A DNA stretch of 64,000 nt. It comes from Glaciimonas sp. Lineage in GTDB: Bacteria > Pseudomonadota > Gammaproteobacteria > Burkholderiales > Burkholderiaceae_D. The translations under genes were made by a program, and so were the position numbers. Shown in pieces: positions 7,527 through 15,336 of the stretch. The stretch spans positions 310,001 through 374,000 of the forward strand of contig JABBOV010000003.1 in NCBI GenBank assembly GCA_012927625.1. The letters run 5' to 3'. Position 1 is the first letter of the stretch, and every line of letters starts with the position of its first letter. Below the pieces are notes generated by a model, which was not told the origin of the DNA, searched no databases, and was given only the letters and a program-made list of their open reading frames with translations.

Positions 7527-9257
7527 ATGAATATTGCAAATTTAAAAATCGGCACGCGCCTAGGATTTGGTTTCGGTCTGATTCTCATGCTGCTTGCCGG
7601 CGTAGCAGCATTGGGCATCAACAGCATGAGCAAAACCGACGATGCGCTTCATCATATCGTCGACGTCAATGTCAAAAAGATGGCATATCTAGATGATATG
7701 AAAGGATCGGTGCATATCGTGGCGCGCGTAGAACGCACTGTCGCCATGTTATCGGACGAAAGAGAAGCCAATATCCAAAAGAAAAAAATCGACGAAGCGC
7801 GTGAAGCCTACAACGCAGCCTTTTCCTCGCTTGAGAAAATGCCGTTGGACGAAGCCGGCAAGACTTTCGTCGCCAAGATCAAGGAAGACCAAGTCTCCAC
7901 TCGACCGCTCAACGACAAATTCATGGAAATGGCGAAAACGGACAAAGATGGCGCAGTGCAATTCCTATTGAAGGAAGCCGGACCGGCAACCACCAAATGG
8001 CAGGATGCGATGCACCAGTTCACTCAATTGCAACGGGAAAAGAACAAGAAGGAGGAGGAATCCGCGATAGAAAATTATAATTCCGCTCGCCTGCTAATGC
8101 TGGCCTTGGCTACCATCGCCTTGTTTGCCGGAGCAGGCATTGCCTGGTTCGTCAGCCGCTCAATCACGCAGCCGATCTATCAAGCGGTCAAAGTTGCGAA
8201 AACGGTGGCCGCCGGTGATCTCACTAGCCATATCGAAGTTAGTTCAACGGACGAAACTGGTCAACTGCTGCAGGCACTTAAAGACATGAACGGCTCGCTG
8301 CAAAACATTGTCAGCCAAGTGCGCACAGGGGCCGACACTATTGCCACCGCTTCCGGCCAGATTGCCAGCGGAAATATGGACTTGTCTTCCCGTACCGAAC
8401 AACAAGCCAGTTCACTGGAAGAGACTGCATCGTCAATGGAGGAGCTAACCACCACTGTCAAGCAGAATGCCGACAACGCACGTCAAGCCAATAACTTGGC
8501 GAGAGCTGCATCGGACGTAGCAAGTAAAGGTGGAGCAGTTGTTTCAGAGGTAGTCGGCACGATGGATTCGATTAACGAATCGGCAAAGAAAATCGTCGAT
8601 ATTATCAGCGTCATCGATGGCATTGCGTTTCAAACCAACATCTTGGCCTTGAATGCTGCAGTGGAAGCTGCGCGCGCTGGCGAGCAGGGGCGCGGCTTCG
8701 CGGTGGTTGCAGCGGAGGTGCGTAATCTGGCTCAACGTAGCGCAGGCGCGGCCAAGGAAATCAAAACATTGATCGGCGATTCGGTTGAAAAAGTAGCGGC
8801 AGGCAGCAAGCTGGTCGACCAAGCAGGAGCGACAATGAATGAAGTTGTGGAAAGCGTAAAGCGCGTGACCGACATAATCAGCGACATTGCCGCAGCCAGC
8901 CAGGAACAAACTGCCGGAATTGAGCAGATAAACTTTGCCATTACGGAAATGGACAATGTGACACAGCAAAATGCTGCACTGGTGGAAGAGGCAGCGGCTG
9001 CTGCCGGAGCGCTGCAAGACCAGGCAGACAATCTGGCTCAAGTAGTAAATGTATTCAAAACAGATGGGGCGCATATGATGGCCGCTACTCCCATTAAATC
9101 AAACCGCCCAGATCAGCGCAATACTGCCGTTCACCCGAAGTTGGGAGCGCACAATACAAATCGTCCTGTGCTCAATATCAAAAAGCCTTTGAAACAGGTG
9201 GCGAATGCGTCTTCTGCCATTACTGGCAACGGCGCCTCTGAGTGGGAGGAATTTTGA
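7527..9257 (+). CDS. Methyl-accepting chemotaxis protein with C-terminal CheR-binding pentapeptide
   Basis: A 576-residue full-length chemoreceptor. A first membrane helix spans about residues 10-30, a four-helix-bundle type periplasmic region follows, and a second helix (LLMLALATIALFAGAGIAWF) lies near 189-210. A HAMP domain follows from about 211. The signalling tip ILALNAAVEAARAGEQGRGFAV (split here as ILALNAAVEAA and GEQGRGFAV) lies near residues 371-395. The last five residues are EWEEF, a xWxxF tether for CheR/CheB, showing that the gene is not truncated. A GGGGAAG ribosome-binding stretch precedes the ATG. The ligand is unknown. Full length contrasts with the shortened mcp reported on Tn1721. 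Confidence 0.93.
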   Translation: MNIANLKIGTRLGFGFGLILMLLAGVAALGINSMSKTDDALHHIVDVNVKKMAYLDDMKGSVHIVARVERTVAMLSDEREANIQKKKIDEAREAYNAAFSSLEKMPLDEAGKTFVAKIKEDQVSTRPLNDKFMEMAKTDKDGAVQFLLKEAGPATTKWQDAMHQFTQLQREKNKKEEESAIENYNSARLLMLALATIALFAGAGIAWFVSRSITQPIYQAVKVAKTVAAGDLTSHIEVSSTDETGQLLQALKDMNGSLQNIVSQVRTGADTIATASGQIASGNMDLSSRTEQQASSLEETASSMEELTTTVKQNADNARQANNLARAASDVASKGGAVVSEVVGTMDSINESAKKIVDIISVIDGIAFQTNILALNAAVEAARAGEQGRGFAVVAAEVRNLAQRSAGAAKEIKTLIGDSVEKVAAGSKLVDQAGATMNEVVESVKRVTDIISDIAAASQEQTAGIEQINFAITEMDNVTQQNAALVEEAAAAAGALQDQADNLAQVVNVFKTDGAHMMAATPIKSNRPDQRNTAVHPKLGAHNTNRPVLNIKKPLKQVANASSAITGNGASEWEEF

Positions 9258-9287
9258 TCTAGCTGACAACATGAAGCACAACCTTGT

Positions 9288-9315
9288 GTTGCACAAACGA
9301 ACGCGCTTGTGCAAC
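9288..9315. repeat. Inverted repeat between the chemoreceptor and resolvase-like genes
   Basis: GTTGCACAA (9288-9296) and TTGTGCAAC (9307-9315) are perfect 9-bp arms separated by 10 bp. The position directly upstream of the resolvase gene is where Tn3-family elements carry their res site, so this may be one resolvase-binding subsite. A transcript hairpin is an alternative. No poly-T tract follows. Confidence 0.55.
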
Positions 9316-9319
9316 GATT

Positions 9320-9889
9320 ATGCTTATCGGATATGCCAACGCCCCAAACGACGATCAAGAAACCGCCACGCGAGAATTTGCTCTTAAACAGGCAAGGTGC
9401 AAAAAAATATTTTCTGAAATTGCATCCGGCGGTCAACGGGATCGTCCGCAACTCATGCGTGCGTTGGATCAGCTACGCGCTGGCGATGTGTTGGTGCTCG
9501 GGAAGCTTGACCGGCTGTCACGCTTATTGAAGAATTTGCTGAAGATCATGGAGCGGATCGACCGACTCAGTGCCAGTTTTCACAGCTTGGCCAAAGCAAT
9601 CGAGACTGCGACTCCAGCCGGACGTATGATGATGCAGATGATAGGATCATTTGGGGAATTTGAACGGTCCATGATCCGGGAACGCACCAGAGCAGGACTG
9701 GAGTCGGCGCGTAAGCAAGGCCATATCGGCGGACGGAAACCAAAACTCGACGCATATCAACAGCAAGAAATCGTCGCAATGGTCATTCCCGGCCAGAAAA
9801 CGACTGCTGAGACGGCTCGATTATTCAATATTCACCCGGCAACCGCTTCCCGTCTATTGGACTCGCAACCTCAACATGTAAAAGGGTAA
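9320..9889 (+). CDS. tnpR: Serine recombinase (Tn3 resolvase/invertase family) lacking the catalytic serine
   Basis: A 189-residue protein of normal resolvase length, starting MLIGYANAPNDDQ. Family members read GYARVSTDDQ here, so the conserved Arg and the catalytic Ser are replaced by Asn and Pro (codons AAC and CCA). Other active-site elements remain: KLDRLSR (Asp and two Arg), GEFERSMIRERT with the Glu-Arg pair, and a C-terminal helix-turn-helix (TAETARLFNIHPATASRLL). The frame is intact. The frame is open 36 bp further upstream from a TTG, but the ATG at 9320 matches the family start. Strand cleavage should not be possible. DNA binding, for example as an autorepressor, could persist. Confidence 0.85.
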   Translation: MLIGYANAPNDDQETATREFALKQARCKKIFSEIASGGQRDRPQLMRALDQLRAGDVLVLGKLDRLSRLLKNLLKIMERIDRLSASFHSLAKAIETATPAGRMMMQMIGSFGEFERSMIRERTRAGLESARKQGHIGGRKPKLDAYQQQEIVAMVIPGQKTTAETARLFNIHPATASRLLDSQPQHVKG

Positions 9890-9954
9890 ATTGGCGCACT
9901 GAAAATTGTGTAGTGGTTTTTGCAGCTACGTGCACATTACCCCTAGAATGACGA

Positions 9955-9984
9955 GATGGAGATGGATATGGATATGGATATGGA
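9955..9984 (+). repeat. Hexanucleotide tandem repeat (GATGGA/TATGGA, five units)
   Basis: Five consecutive 6-bp units: two GATGGA then three TATGGA. It lies between the resolvase-like gene and the first IclR gene and makes up the start of a short open frame. Changes in unit number would keep that frame but alter leader length. Confidence 0.8.
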
Positions 9985-10069
9985 GACAATCATGAAATTC
10001 TTGGATCTGCGTGTTTCGGGTTTCATGTGCATGCATGCGGCTTGCCGGCACGACAAGAGCCGCCCGTGA
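9956..10069 (+). CDS. Possible 37-residue leader peptide with Met-Asp repeats
   Basis: An ATG-initiated frame of 37 codons starting MEMDMDMDMETIMKFLDLR, encoded at its start by the hexamer repeat. Its TGA (10067-10069) overlaps a GTG at 10066 that is the preferred start of the first IclR gene, forming GTGA, the arrangement typical of translational coupling. The ribosome-binding site is weak (GACGAG). I do not recognise the peptide. It may be a leader frame controlling IclR synthesis or simply chance; low to moderate confidence. Confidence 0.35.
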   Translation: MEMDMDMDMETIMKFLDLRVSGFMCMHAACRHDKSRP

Positions 10070-10956
10070 GCGCGCTTGCAGAAAGCCATAAGGCGAAGTC
10101 GACGCCACGCAAGCCTACGGTGCCGCAGATGGAAGTGCGCATCGTCTTGCGCGCGCCGCGCGCATCAAATCATGGGCGCCCTGCGAGCACCGGTAAATTG
10201 ATAGTGCCGATAGAGCGCGGCTTTGCAGTGCTCGACGCATTCCTTGAGCAGGAACAGTGGCTGGCCAATCAGGAAATCGCGGAACGCACAGCGATTCCGA
10301 AGGCGACTGTATCACGCCTGACGCGCACCTTAACCGACCTGGGATACCTGACACATTCGGAAACACTGAGGAAATACCGGCTAGCGTCGGCGGTGCTCAA
10401 TCTTGGCTATGCAGCAATGGCGGATACAGATGTGGTGTCTCTGGCGCGGCCGCTAATGCAAGATTTTGCGGATGACAACGGCGTATTCGTCGCCGTGGCT
10501 GGGCGTGACGGGCTGGACATGATCCTGTTCGAAAACTGCCATAGCGCATCGACTCTCGCAACAATAGGACTGAGTGTGGGGGAACATATGCCGATCGCTG
10601 CATCGCCGCTGGGATGGGCGCTGCTGGCGGGCTTGCCGGAAGCAGAGCGTTCCTATTTGCTGGACCACCTGCGGCCTTATCACAAGCGCGACCGCTGGGT
10701 ACTACTGCGACAGCGTATCGTGGAAGCGTCAGATCAGGTGGCAGAAAAAGGGTATTGTGCATCCACCGGAGACTGGGGTGCGGACATCACCGTCGTCGCC
10801 GTGCCGTTGAACGTGGAGGGACGTTTGCCAATGGCGCTGGTATGTGCAGGATCGCCTCGGCTGACCAACAGAAAAAAACTCGACGAGCAATTGGGACGAA
10901 AGTTGGTTGCTCTAGTCAATGTGTTAAAAAAACGCGCGGTGGCGGTAGATGGCTGA
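10066..10956 (+). CDS. IclR family transcriptional regulator (first of a pair)
   Basis: An IclR-type regulator of about 296 residues. A winged helix-turn-helix begins at IVPIERGFAVLDAFLEQEQWLANQEIAE and continues with IPKATVSRLTRTLTDLGYL. The effector domain follows (ARPLMQDFADDNGVFVAVAGRDGLDMI and GYCASTGDWGADITVVAVP). The start is uncertain: GTG 10066 gives a short unstructured N-terminus and couples with the leader frame, GTG 10027 adds 13 residues, and ATG 10129 is also possible. Its end overlaps the next IclR gene by 8 bp, so both are co-expressed. The natural target may be the minus-strand operon at 1-5777, now separated by the transposon remnant. Confidence 0.88.
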   Translation: MSALAESHKAKSTPRKPTVPQMEVRIVLRAPRASNHGRPASTGKLIVPIERGFAVLDAFLEQEQWLANQEIAERTAIPKATVSRLTRTLTDLGYLTHSETLRKYRLASAVLNLGYAAMADTDVVSLARPLMQDFADDNGVFVAVAGRDGLDMILFENCHSASTLATIGLSVGEHMPIAASPLGWALLAGLPEAERSYLLDHLRPYHKRDRWVLLRQRIVEASDQVAEKGYCASTGDWGADITVVAVPLNVEGRLPMALVCAGSPRLTNRKKLDEQLGRKLVALVNVLKKRAVAVDG

Positions 10957-11833
10957 GGACGCGATGAAGCCAACCGTGCAACGCAGGGCCGGCACACCCG
11001 ATCCGCAGTTATCGGAGCAGATTTCGGTGCGCGGTCAGGACGCCGGTGTCGCCGTCGGCGCGAGCACAACCACCCAGACGCTTGAGCGCGCCCTTGGACT
11101 ACTCAAGGCTTTTCGCGGTAGCCCCAAACCGCTGACGCATGCGGAGTTAGTGCGCCGCACCGGTTATTCCAAGGCATCGATATCGCGCGTGGCCGCCACT
11201 TTGGTGGTGCTCGGTTATCTTGATCGGGCGCTCGACGGCGTTCGCTTCCAGATCGGTGTGCGCGGGCTGAGGATCGGCCGCCGCTATTTATCGAATAGCC
11301 TCCTCACGCGGCTGGCTAAACCAATCATGCAACAACTGGCCGACCGCAATAATGTGTCCGTCGGGCTGGCTGTGGCCAATCAGCTCGACATGATTTATAT
11401 CAAGTACTGCAACAGCGGCAGAATCGCCACGTTACGGCTGGGCGTCGGGCGGACGGTACCGATGGAGCTCAGTTCCATCGGCCGGACGTATGTATGGGCG
11501 CAGCCGCCTGCGCGGCGTCAACGCTTGTTATTCGATATCCTGAAAAAAATAGGGTCGCACGGGCCGGCGGTGGTTGCGAAGATGGAACATGCCTTCGAAG
11601 ACTTGGACAAGTACGGCTACTGCATGGCAGCGGGCGAATATCAGCGCGACACCTTCGCCGTCAGCGTTCCGGTCTGGCTCGGGGATCCTCCTGTTGTCAT
11701 GGCGTTGAATTGCAGCGCGGTTTCCTACGTGCCGGACCTGGAAAATATCAGAAAGGTATTGGCACCTACTCTACAGAGCACTGCGGAGAAATTGATCGAC
11801 GTAATGTCTACCATCGATAGCGCGCTATTTTAG
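10949..11833 (+). CDS. IclR family transcriptional regulator (second of a pair)
   Basis: A 294-residue IclR-type protein. After a roughly 35-residue unstructured N-terminus come the helix-turn-helix (TLERALGLLKAFRGSPKPLTHAELV, then YSKASISRVAATLVVLGYL) and the effector domain (LAKPIMQQLADRNNVSVGLAVANQLDMIYIKY, GYCMAAGEYQRDTFAVSVP). It overlaps the upstream IclR gene by 8 bp. The two proteins look only distantly alike, so they may sense different compounds or form a mixed regulator. Paired IclR genes beside aromatic or CoA-thioester operons are a known arrangement, but the effector is unknown here. Confidence 0.9.
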   Translation: MAEDAMKPTVQRRAGTPDPQLSEQISVRGQDAGVAVGASTTTQTLERALGLLKAFRGSPKPLTHAELVRRTGYSKASISRVAATLVVLGYLDRALDGVRFQIGVRGLRIGRRYLSNSLLTRLAKPIMQQLADRNNVSVGLAVANQLDMIYIKYCNSGRIATLRLGVGRTVPMELSSIGRTYVWAQPPARRQRLLFDILKKIGSHGPAVVAKMEHAFEDLDKYGYCMAAGEYQRDTFAVSVPVWLGDPPVVMALNCSAVSYVPDLENIRKVLAPTLQSTAEKLIDVMSTIDSALF

Positions 11834-12121
11834 GGACGCCGCGCGTTTCCGGGGCATCCAGGCCTATAGCCATGTGAACCGATACGACTGGTCTCCATTT
11901 CACCTTCCGCCCATTCAATGCCGGTTGTTGATAGGCGTTGTTGCATAAATCAAAATTGGGTCAAAGCGTCCCATTTTTTGCTGTTTTCTAGATATAGACG
12001 GACATTTGCATGCCTGGATTTGTCATTTTGCTAAGTGCAGACAAGCTGATCCATGCCTCTGTTTTTTGCTGTTGCAGCGCGCACTTTCATGGTGTTGCCG
12101 AAAATGCAGGCCGAGCTGGCT
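11834..12121. other. Gap between convergent regulator genes, with a possible IS5-family end
   Basis: No gene. At 11934-11951 the sequence GGCGTTGTTGCATAAATC resembles terminal repeats of IS5-family elements as I remember them. No transposase frame follows and no matching opposite end was recognised, so at most a scar remains. No strong terminator was seen for either convergent gene. Confidence 0.3.
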
Positions 12122-13060
12122 TTATTTTTCATCAATAGTTTTGGGATTTTGCTCGATGCGCTGCTGGCTAAGCTCCGCCGGCCTACAGATAAAATCCACC
12201 AGTTCGCGTGCATATAGCGGCAGCGCATCAAGTTTTTGCACCACGACGCTACGCTCCCGTACCGCCCAAGGCTCGGTCAGGTCAACCAGTGCCAACTGCA
12301 TGAAGCGACTGTGACGCAATGCGGCTGACTGCGGCAGAATCCCGATCCCAATATTGGTTTCGATCATGCGGCACATCGCTTCAAAACTACGCACCTGAAT
12401 CCGCAACTTCAGGCGCTGGCCGCTTTCGGACACTATCCGGCTCAGGAAATGATGCAAGGTGCTGCCCTCGTGCAAACCGATATGCTCGTATTCGAGCGTT
12501 TCTGCGAACGCGATGCGTTCTTTGCCCGCCAACGGGTGTTCCAGTGCGCTCGCCAGCACCAGTTTATCGGTGGAAAAATTCAGTATCTCCAGTCCATCAC
12601 CCTGAATCGGGCCGGCCACGATGCCGATATCAGCGGTTCCGTCCCGAATTGCGCGCACGATTTCCTGATTGAGCCGTTCCTCAAGCGCGACGTTGACATG
12701 CGGATGCGTGGCAAGGAACGAGCGCAGTACTTCCGGCATGAACTCGGTCACTGCAGTGGTATTGGCGAAGATGCGGATATGCCCCTTGATGCCATTGTTG
12801 TACTGCTGCATATCGCTTTTGCAGCGTTCAACCTGTTGCATGAACAATTGCGCATGATGCAACAAGGTCATGCCGGCAGCCGTTAATTGCACTCCGCGAC
12901 TCTCGCGATAGAGCAGCTTCATGCCAAAACGCGTTTCCAGTTCCTTGATCCGATTACTGGTGGCCGCCAGCGACAGATGCATCCGCTCGGCGCTACGCGT
13001 CAAACTGTGAAGTTCACCGATAGTAATCAGCAGGCGCAGGTCGGTCAGATCGAAAAGCAT
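12122..13060 (-). CDS. LysR family transcriptional regulator of the adjacent operon
   Basis: A 312-residue LysR regulator. The N-terminal helix-turn-helix reads LRLLITIGELHSLTRSAERMHLSLAATSNRIKELE, and the effector domain follows with RIFANTTAVTEFMPEVLRSFL. The start is placed at 13060 because AAGGAGCGCCTGAGC directly precedes this ATG; an in-frame upstream extension to 13162 lacks such a site. It is transcribed away from the plus-strand catabolic operon beginning at 13222. The 161-bp gap should hold the shared operator region. LysR proteins in this position usually activate the divergent operon in response to a pathway intermediate. Confidence 0.92.
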   Translation of the reverse strand: MLFDLTDLRLLITIGELHSLTRSAERMHLSLAATSNRIKELETRFGMKLLYRESRGVQLTAAGMTLLHHAQLFMQQVERCKSDMQQYNNGIKGHIRIFANTTAVTEFMPEVLRSFLATHPHVNVALEERLNQEIVRAIRDGTADIGIVAGPIQGDGLEILNFSTDKLVLASALEHPLAGKERIAFAETLEYEHIGLHEGSTLHHFLSRIVSESGQRLKLRIQVRSFEAMCRMIETNIGIGILPQSAALRHSRFMQLALVDLTEPWAVRERSVVVQKLDALPLYARELVDFICRPAELSQQRIEQNPKTIDEK

Positions 13061-13221
13061 GCTCAGGCGCTCCTTGTTTTTTAAATATACGTCTAATAAC
13101 AGTAAAACAGAATTCACCGCAGCCAAAGGCACCCTTCCAAAAATGCAGATTGTCATCGCCACTGACGTGGCACAGACTATCCATCATTAATGAACCAACC
13201 CGGCACTGCGCCCGATATACG

Positions 13222-14121
13222 ATGGAATCTGTGTCATTTGACTTGGAATTGATGCAACAGTGGGTCGGACGCCAGGAAGTGCGCACCGATCTGATCGATG
13301 CCACGCTTGCGGCCGCGCTCGCTGCGACGCTGGATCATACTACTGCCCCACAACCGGGGTCGGCATTGCCGCCATTGTGGCACTGGATCTATTTTTGGAC
13401 TCATTGCCGAGAATCCGAAATCGGCGCTGATGGCCACCCGCAACGGGGTGGGTTCTTGCCGCCGATACCATTGCCGCGCCGGATGTGGGCGGGAGGACGT
13501 CTGACCTTTCCGGCAGTGCTGCCGATTGGGGCCGCCGTCACCCGCAGCTCTAAAATCAAGAGTGTCACCGGCAAAAACGGCCAAAGCGGCCAGCTGGCGT
13601 TCGTTACGGTACAGCATGAAGTTGCCGCCGATGGCATCATTGCCATCACCGAAGAACACGACATCGTTTACCGCAATATGCCGCCCCTGCCGCAATCTCT
13701 GCCGCAATCCAGTGCAATTGCACCAGCGCCAAAACCGGCCCCAACCGAAGCACTCTGGCGGCGCACTGTGACCCCCGATCCGGTTTTGCTGTTCCGCTAC
13801 TCTGCCCTGACCTTCAATGGCCATCGCATCCATTACGACCGCAGCTATGTGACCGGGGTTGAAGGCTATCCTGGCCTGATCGTCCACGGCCCGCTGATTG
13901 CGACGCTGCTGGCTGATCTGGTACGCCGCCATCTGCCGGATGCTCGCCTGACCGAATTCAATTTCCGCGCAGTCGGCCCTTTGTTCGACATCGAGCCATT
14001 TACCTTGTGCGGACAACCCGACGCAGACGGCCGCAGCGTGCAACTGTGGGCGCAGAATGCGCGCGGCGAATTTGCGATGCAGGCCGAGGCAAAGCTTGCC
14101 GGCCCGCTCATTAAGCAATAA
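13222..14121 (+). CDS. FAS1-like / mesaconyl-C4-CoA hydratase-type protein
   Basis: A 299-residue double-hotdog protein. The N-terminal half carries LPPLWHWIYFWTHCRESEIGADGHP, found in mesaconyl-C4-CoA and itaconyl-CoA hydratase-like proteins. The C-terminal half carries FRYSALTFNGHRIHYDRSY and YPGLIVHGPLIATLLADL, the hydratase signature with His and Asp. The start at ATG 13222 fits the family N-terminus; the frame is open upstream but less likely. It is the first gene of an operon with a CoA-transferase and a CitE-like lyase. The expected reaction is hydration of a C5 unsaturated dicarboxyl-CoA to a citramalyl-CoA. Family call firm, substrate inferred. Confidence 0.82.
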   Translation: MESVSFDLELMQQWVGRQEVRTDLIDATLAAALAATLDHTTAPQPGSALPPLWHWIYFWTHCRESEIGADGHPQRGGFLPPIPLPRRMWAGGRLTFPAVLPIGAAVTRSSKIKSVTGKNGQSGQLAFVTVQHEVAADGIIAITEEHDIVYRNMPPLPQSLPQSSAIAPAPKPAPTEALWRRTVTPDPVLLFRYSALTFNGHRIHYDRSYVTGVEGYPGLIVHGPLIATLLADLVRRHLPDARLTEFNFRAVGPLFDIEPFTLCGQPDADGRSVQLWAQNARGEFAMQAEAKLAGPLIKQ

Positions 14122-14148
14122 TTTAACCCATAATTCAGGAGACATAAG

Positions 14149-15309
14149 ATGTTGGCACCAACGGACAAGTTTCAAGAGATACGCGATGCAGTGCGCGCAT
14201 TGTGCGCGGAATTTCCACCCGAGTATTTTCGCCGCATCGACCAGGAGCGCGGTTATCCAGAGCAGTTCGTTGACGCGCTGACCAAAGCCGGCTGGCTGGC
14301 CGCGCTGATCCCACCGGAATACGGCGGCTCCGGCCTGGGCCTGACCGAAGCCTCGGTGATCATGGAAGAGATCAACCGCTCGGGCGGCAATTCGGGCGCT
14401 TGCCACGGCCAAATGTACAACATGGGCACGCTGTTGCGGCACGGCTCGGAGCGGCAAAAAAACGAATATCTGCCCAAAATTGCCAGCGGGGAATTACGGC
14501 TGCAGACCATGGCCGTGACCGAACCTTCCACCGGCACAGATACCACGAAAATCAAGACCACCGCGGTCAAAAAAGGCGACCGCTATGTGATCAACGGTCA
14601 AAAGGTCTGGATTTCACGGGTGCAGCATTCCGACCTGATGATTTTGCTGGCGCGCACCACGCCGCTGGCAGAAGTACAGAAAAAATCCGAGGGCATGTCG
14701 ATTTTCCTGGTCGATCTGCGCACAGCCATCGGCAACGGCCTCACGGTGCAACCGATCCTGAACATGGTGAACCATGAGACCAATGAACTGTTCTTTGAAA
14801 ACCTGGAAATCCCGGCGGAAAATCTGATCGGCGAAGAAGGTCAAGGATTCAAGTACATTCTTGACGGCCTGAATGCGGAACGCGCGCTGATCGCCGCCGA
14901 ATGCATCGGCGACGGCTACTGGTTCATCGACAAGGTGACCAAATACGTGAACGAACGCATCGTTTTCGGGCGGCCGATCGGCCAGAACCAGGGCGTGCAG
15001 TTCCCGATTGCAAAAGCCTACATCAACCTAGAAGCCGCCAACCTGATGCGCTACAAGGCGTGCGAATTGTTCGATGCGCATCAACCGTGCGGCACCCAGG
15101 CCAACATGGCGAAACTATTGGCCGCCGACGCATCGTGGGAAGCTGCCAACGCCTGCCTGCAATTTCATGGCGGCTTCGGCTTTGCGCATGAATACGATGT
15201 CGAGCGTAAATTCCGTGAAACCCGGTTGTATCAGGTCGCGCCAATCTCGACCAACCTGATCCTGTCGTATGTCTCCGAGCATGTGCTCGGCCTGCCGCGC
15301 TCATTCTGA
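14149..15309 (+). CDS. Acyl-CoA dehydrogenase
   Basis: A 386-residue flavoprotein of standard length. It contains MAVTEPSTGTDTTKIKTTA, the FAD/substrate loop, VINGQKVWIS, and the C-terminal LQFHGGFGFAHEYDVERKFRETRLYQVAPISTNLI segment typical of the family. The ATG follows CAGGAGACATAAG, a strong ribosome-binding site. It oxidises an acyl-CoA to an enoyl-CoA and passes electrons to electron-transfer flavoprotein. It lies 27 bp after the hydratase gene. In a C5-dicarboxylate scheme it could make the unsaturated CoA ester that the hydratase uses, for example from a methylsuccinyl- or glutaryl-type CoA; this is inference. Confidence 0.92.
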   Translation: MLAPTDKFQEIRDAVRALCAEFPPEYFRRIDQERGYPEQFVDALTKAGWLAALIPPEYGGSGLGLTEASVIMEEINRSGGNSGACHGQMYNMGTLLRHGSERQKNEYLPKIASGELRLQTMAVTEPSTGTDTTKIKTTAVKKGDRYVINGQKVWISRVQHSDLMILLARTTPLAEVQKKSEGMSIFLVDLRTAIGNGLTVQPILNMVNHETNELFFENLEIPAENLIGEEGQGFKYILDGLNAERALIAAECIGDGYWFIDKVTKYVNERIVFGRPIGQNQGVQFPIAKAYINLEAANLMRYKACELFDAHQPCGTQANMAKLLAADASWEAANACLQFHGGFGFAHEYDVERKFRETRLYQVAPISTNLILSYVSEHVLGLPRSF

Positions 15310-15336
15310 ACACATTCCTACTTGAGAGACAACATC

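Noticed and set aside
13234-14457. Open frame of about 400 codons on the minus strand across the hydratase and dehydrogenase genes
   Set aside because: It spans two real genes on the other strand and shows no family motifs.
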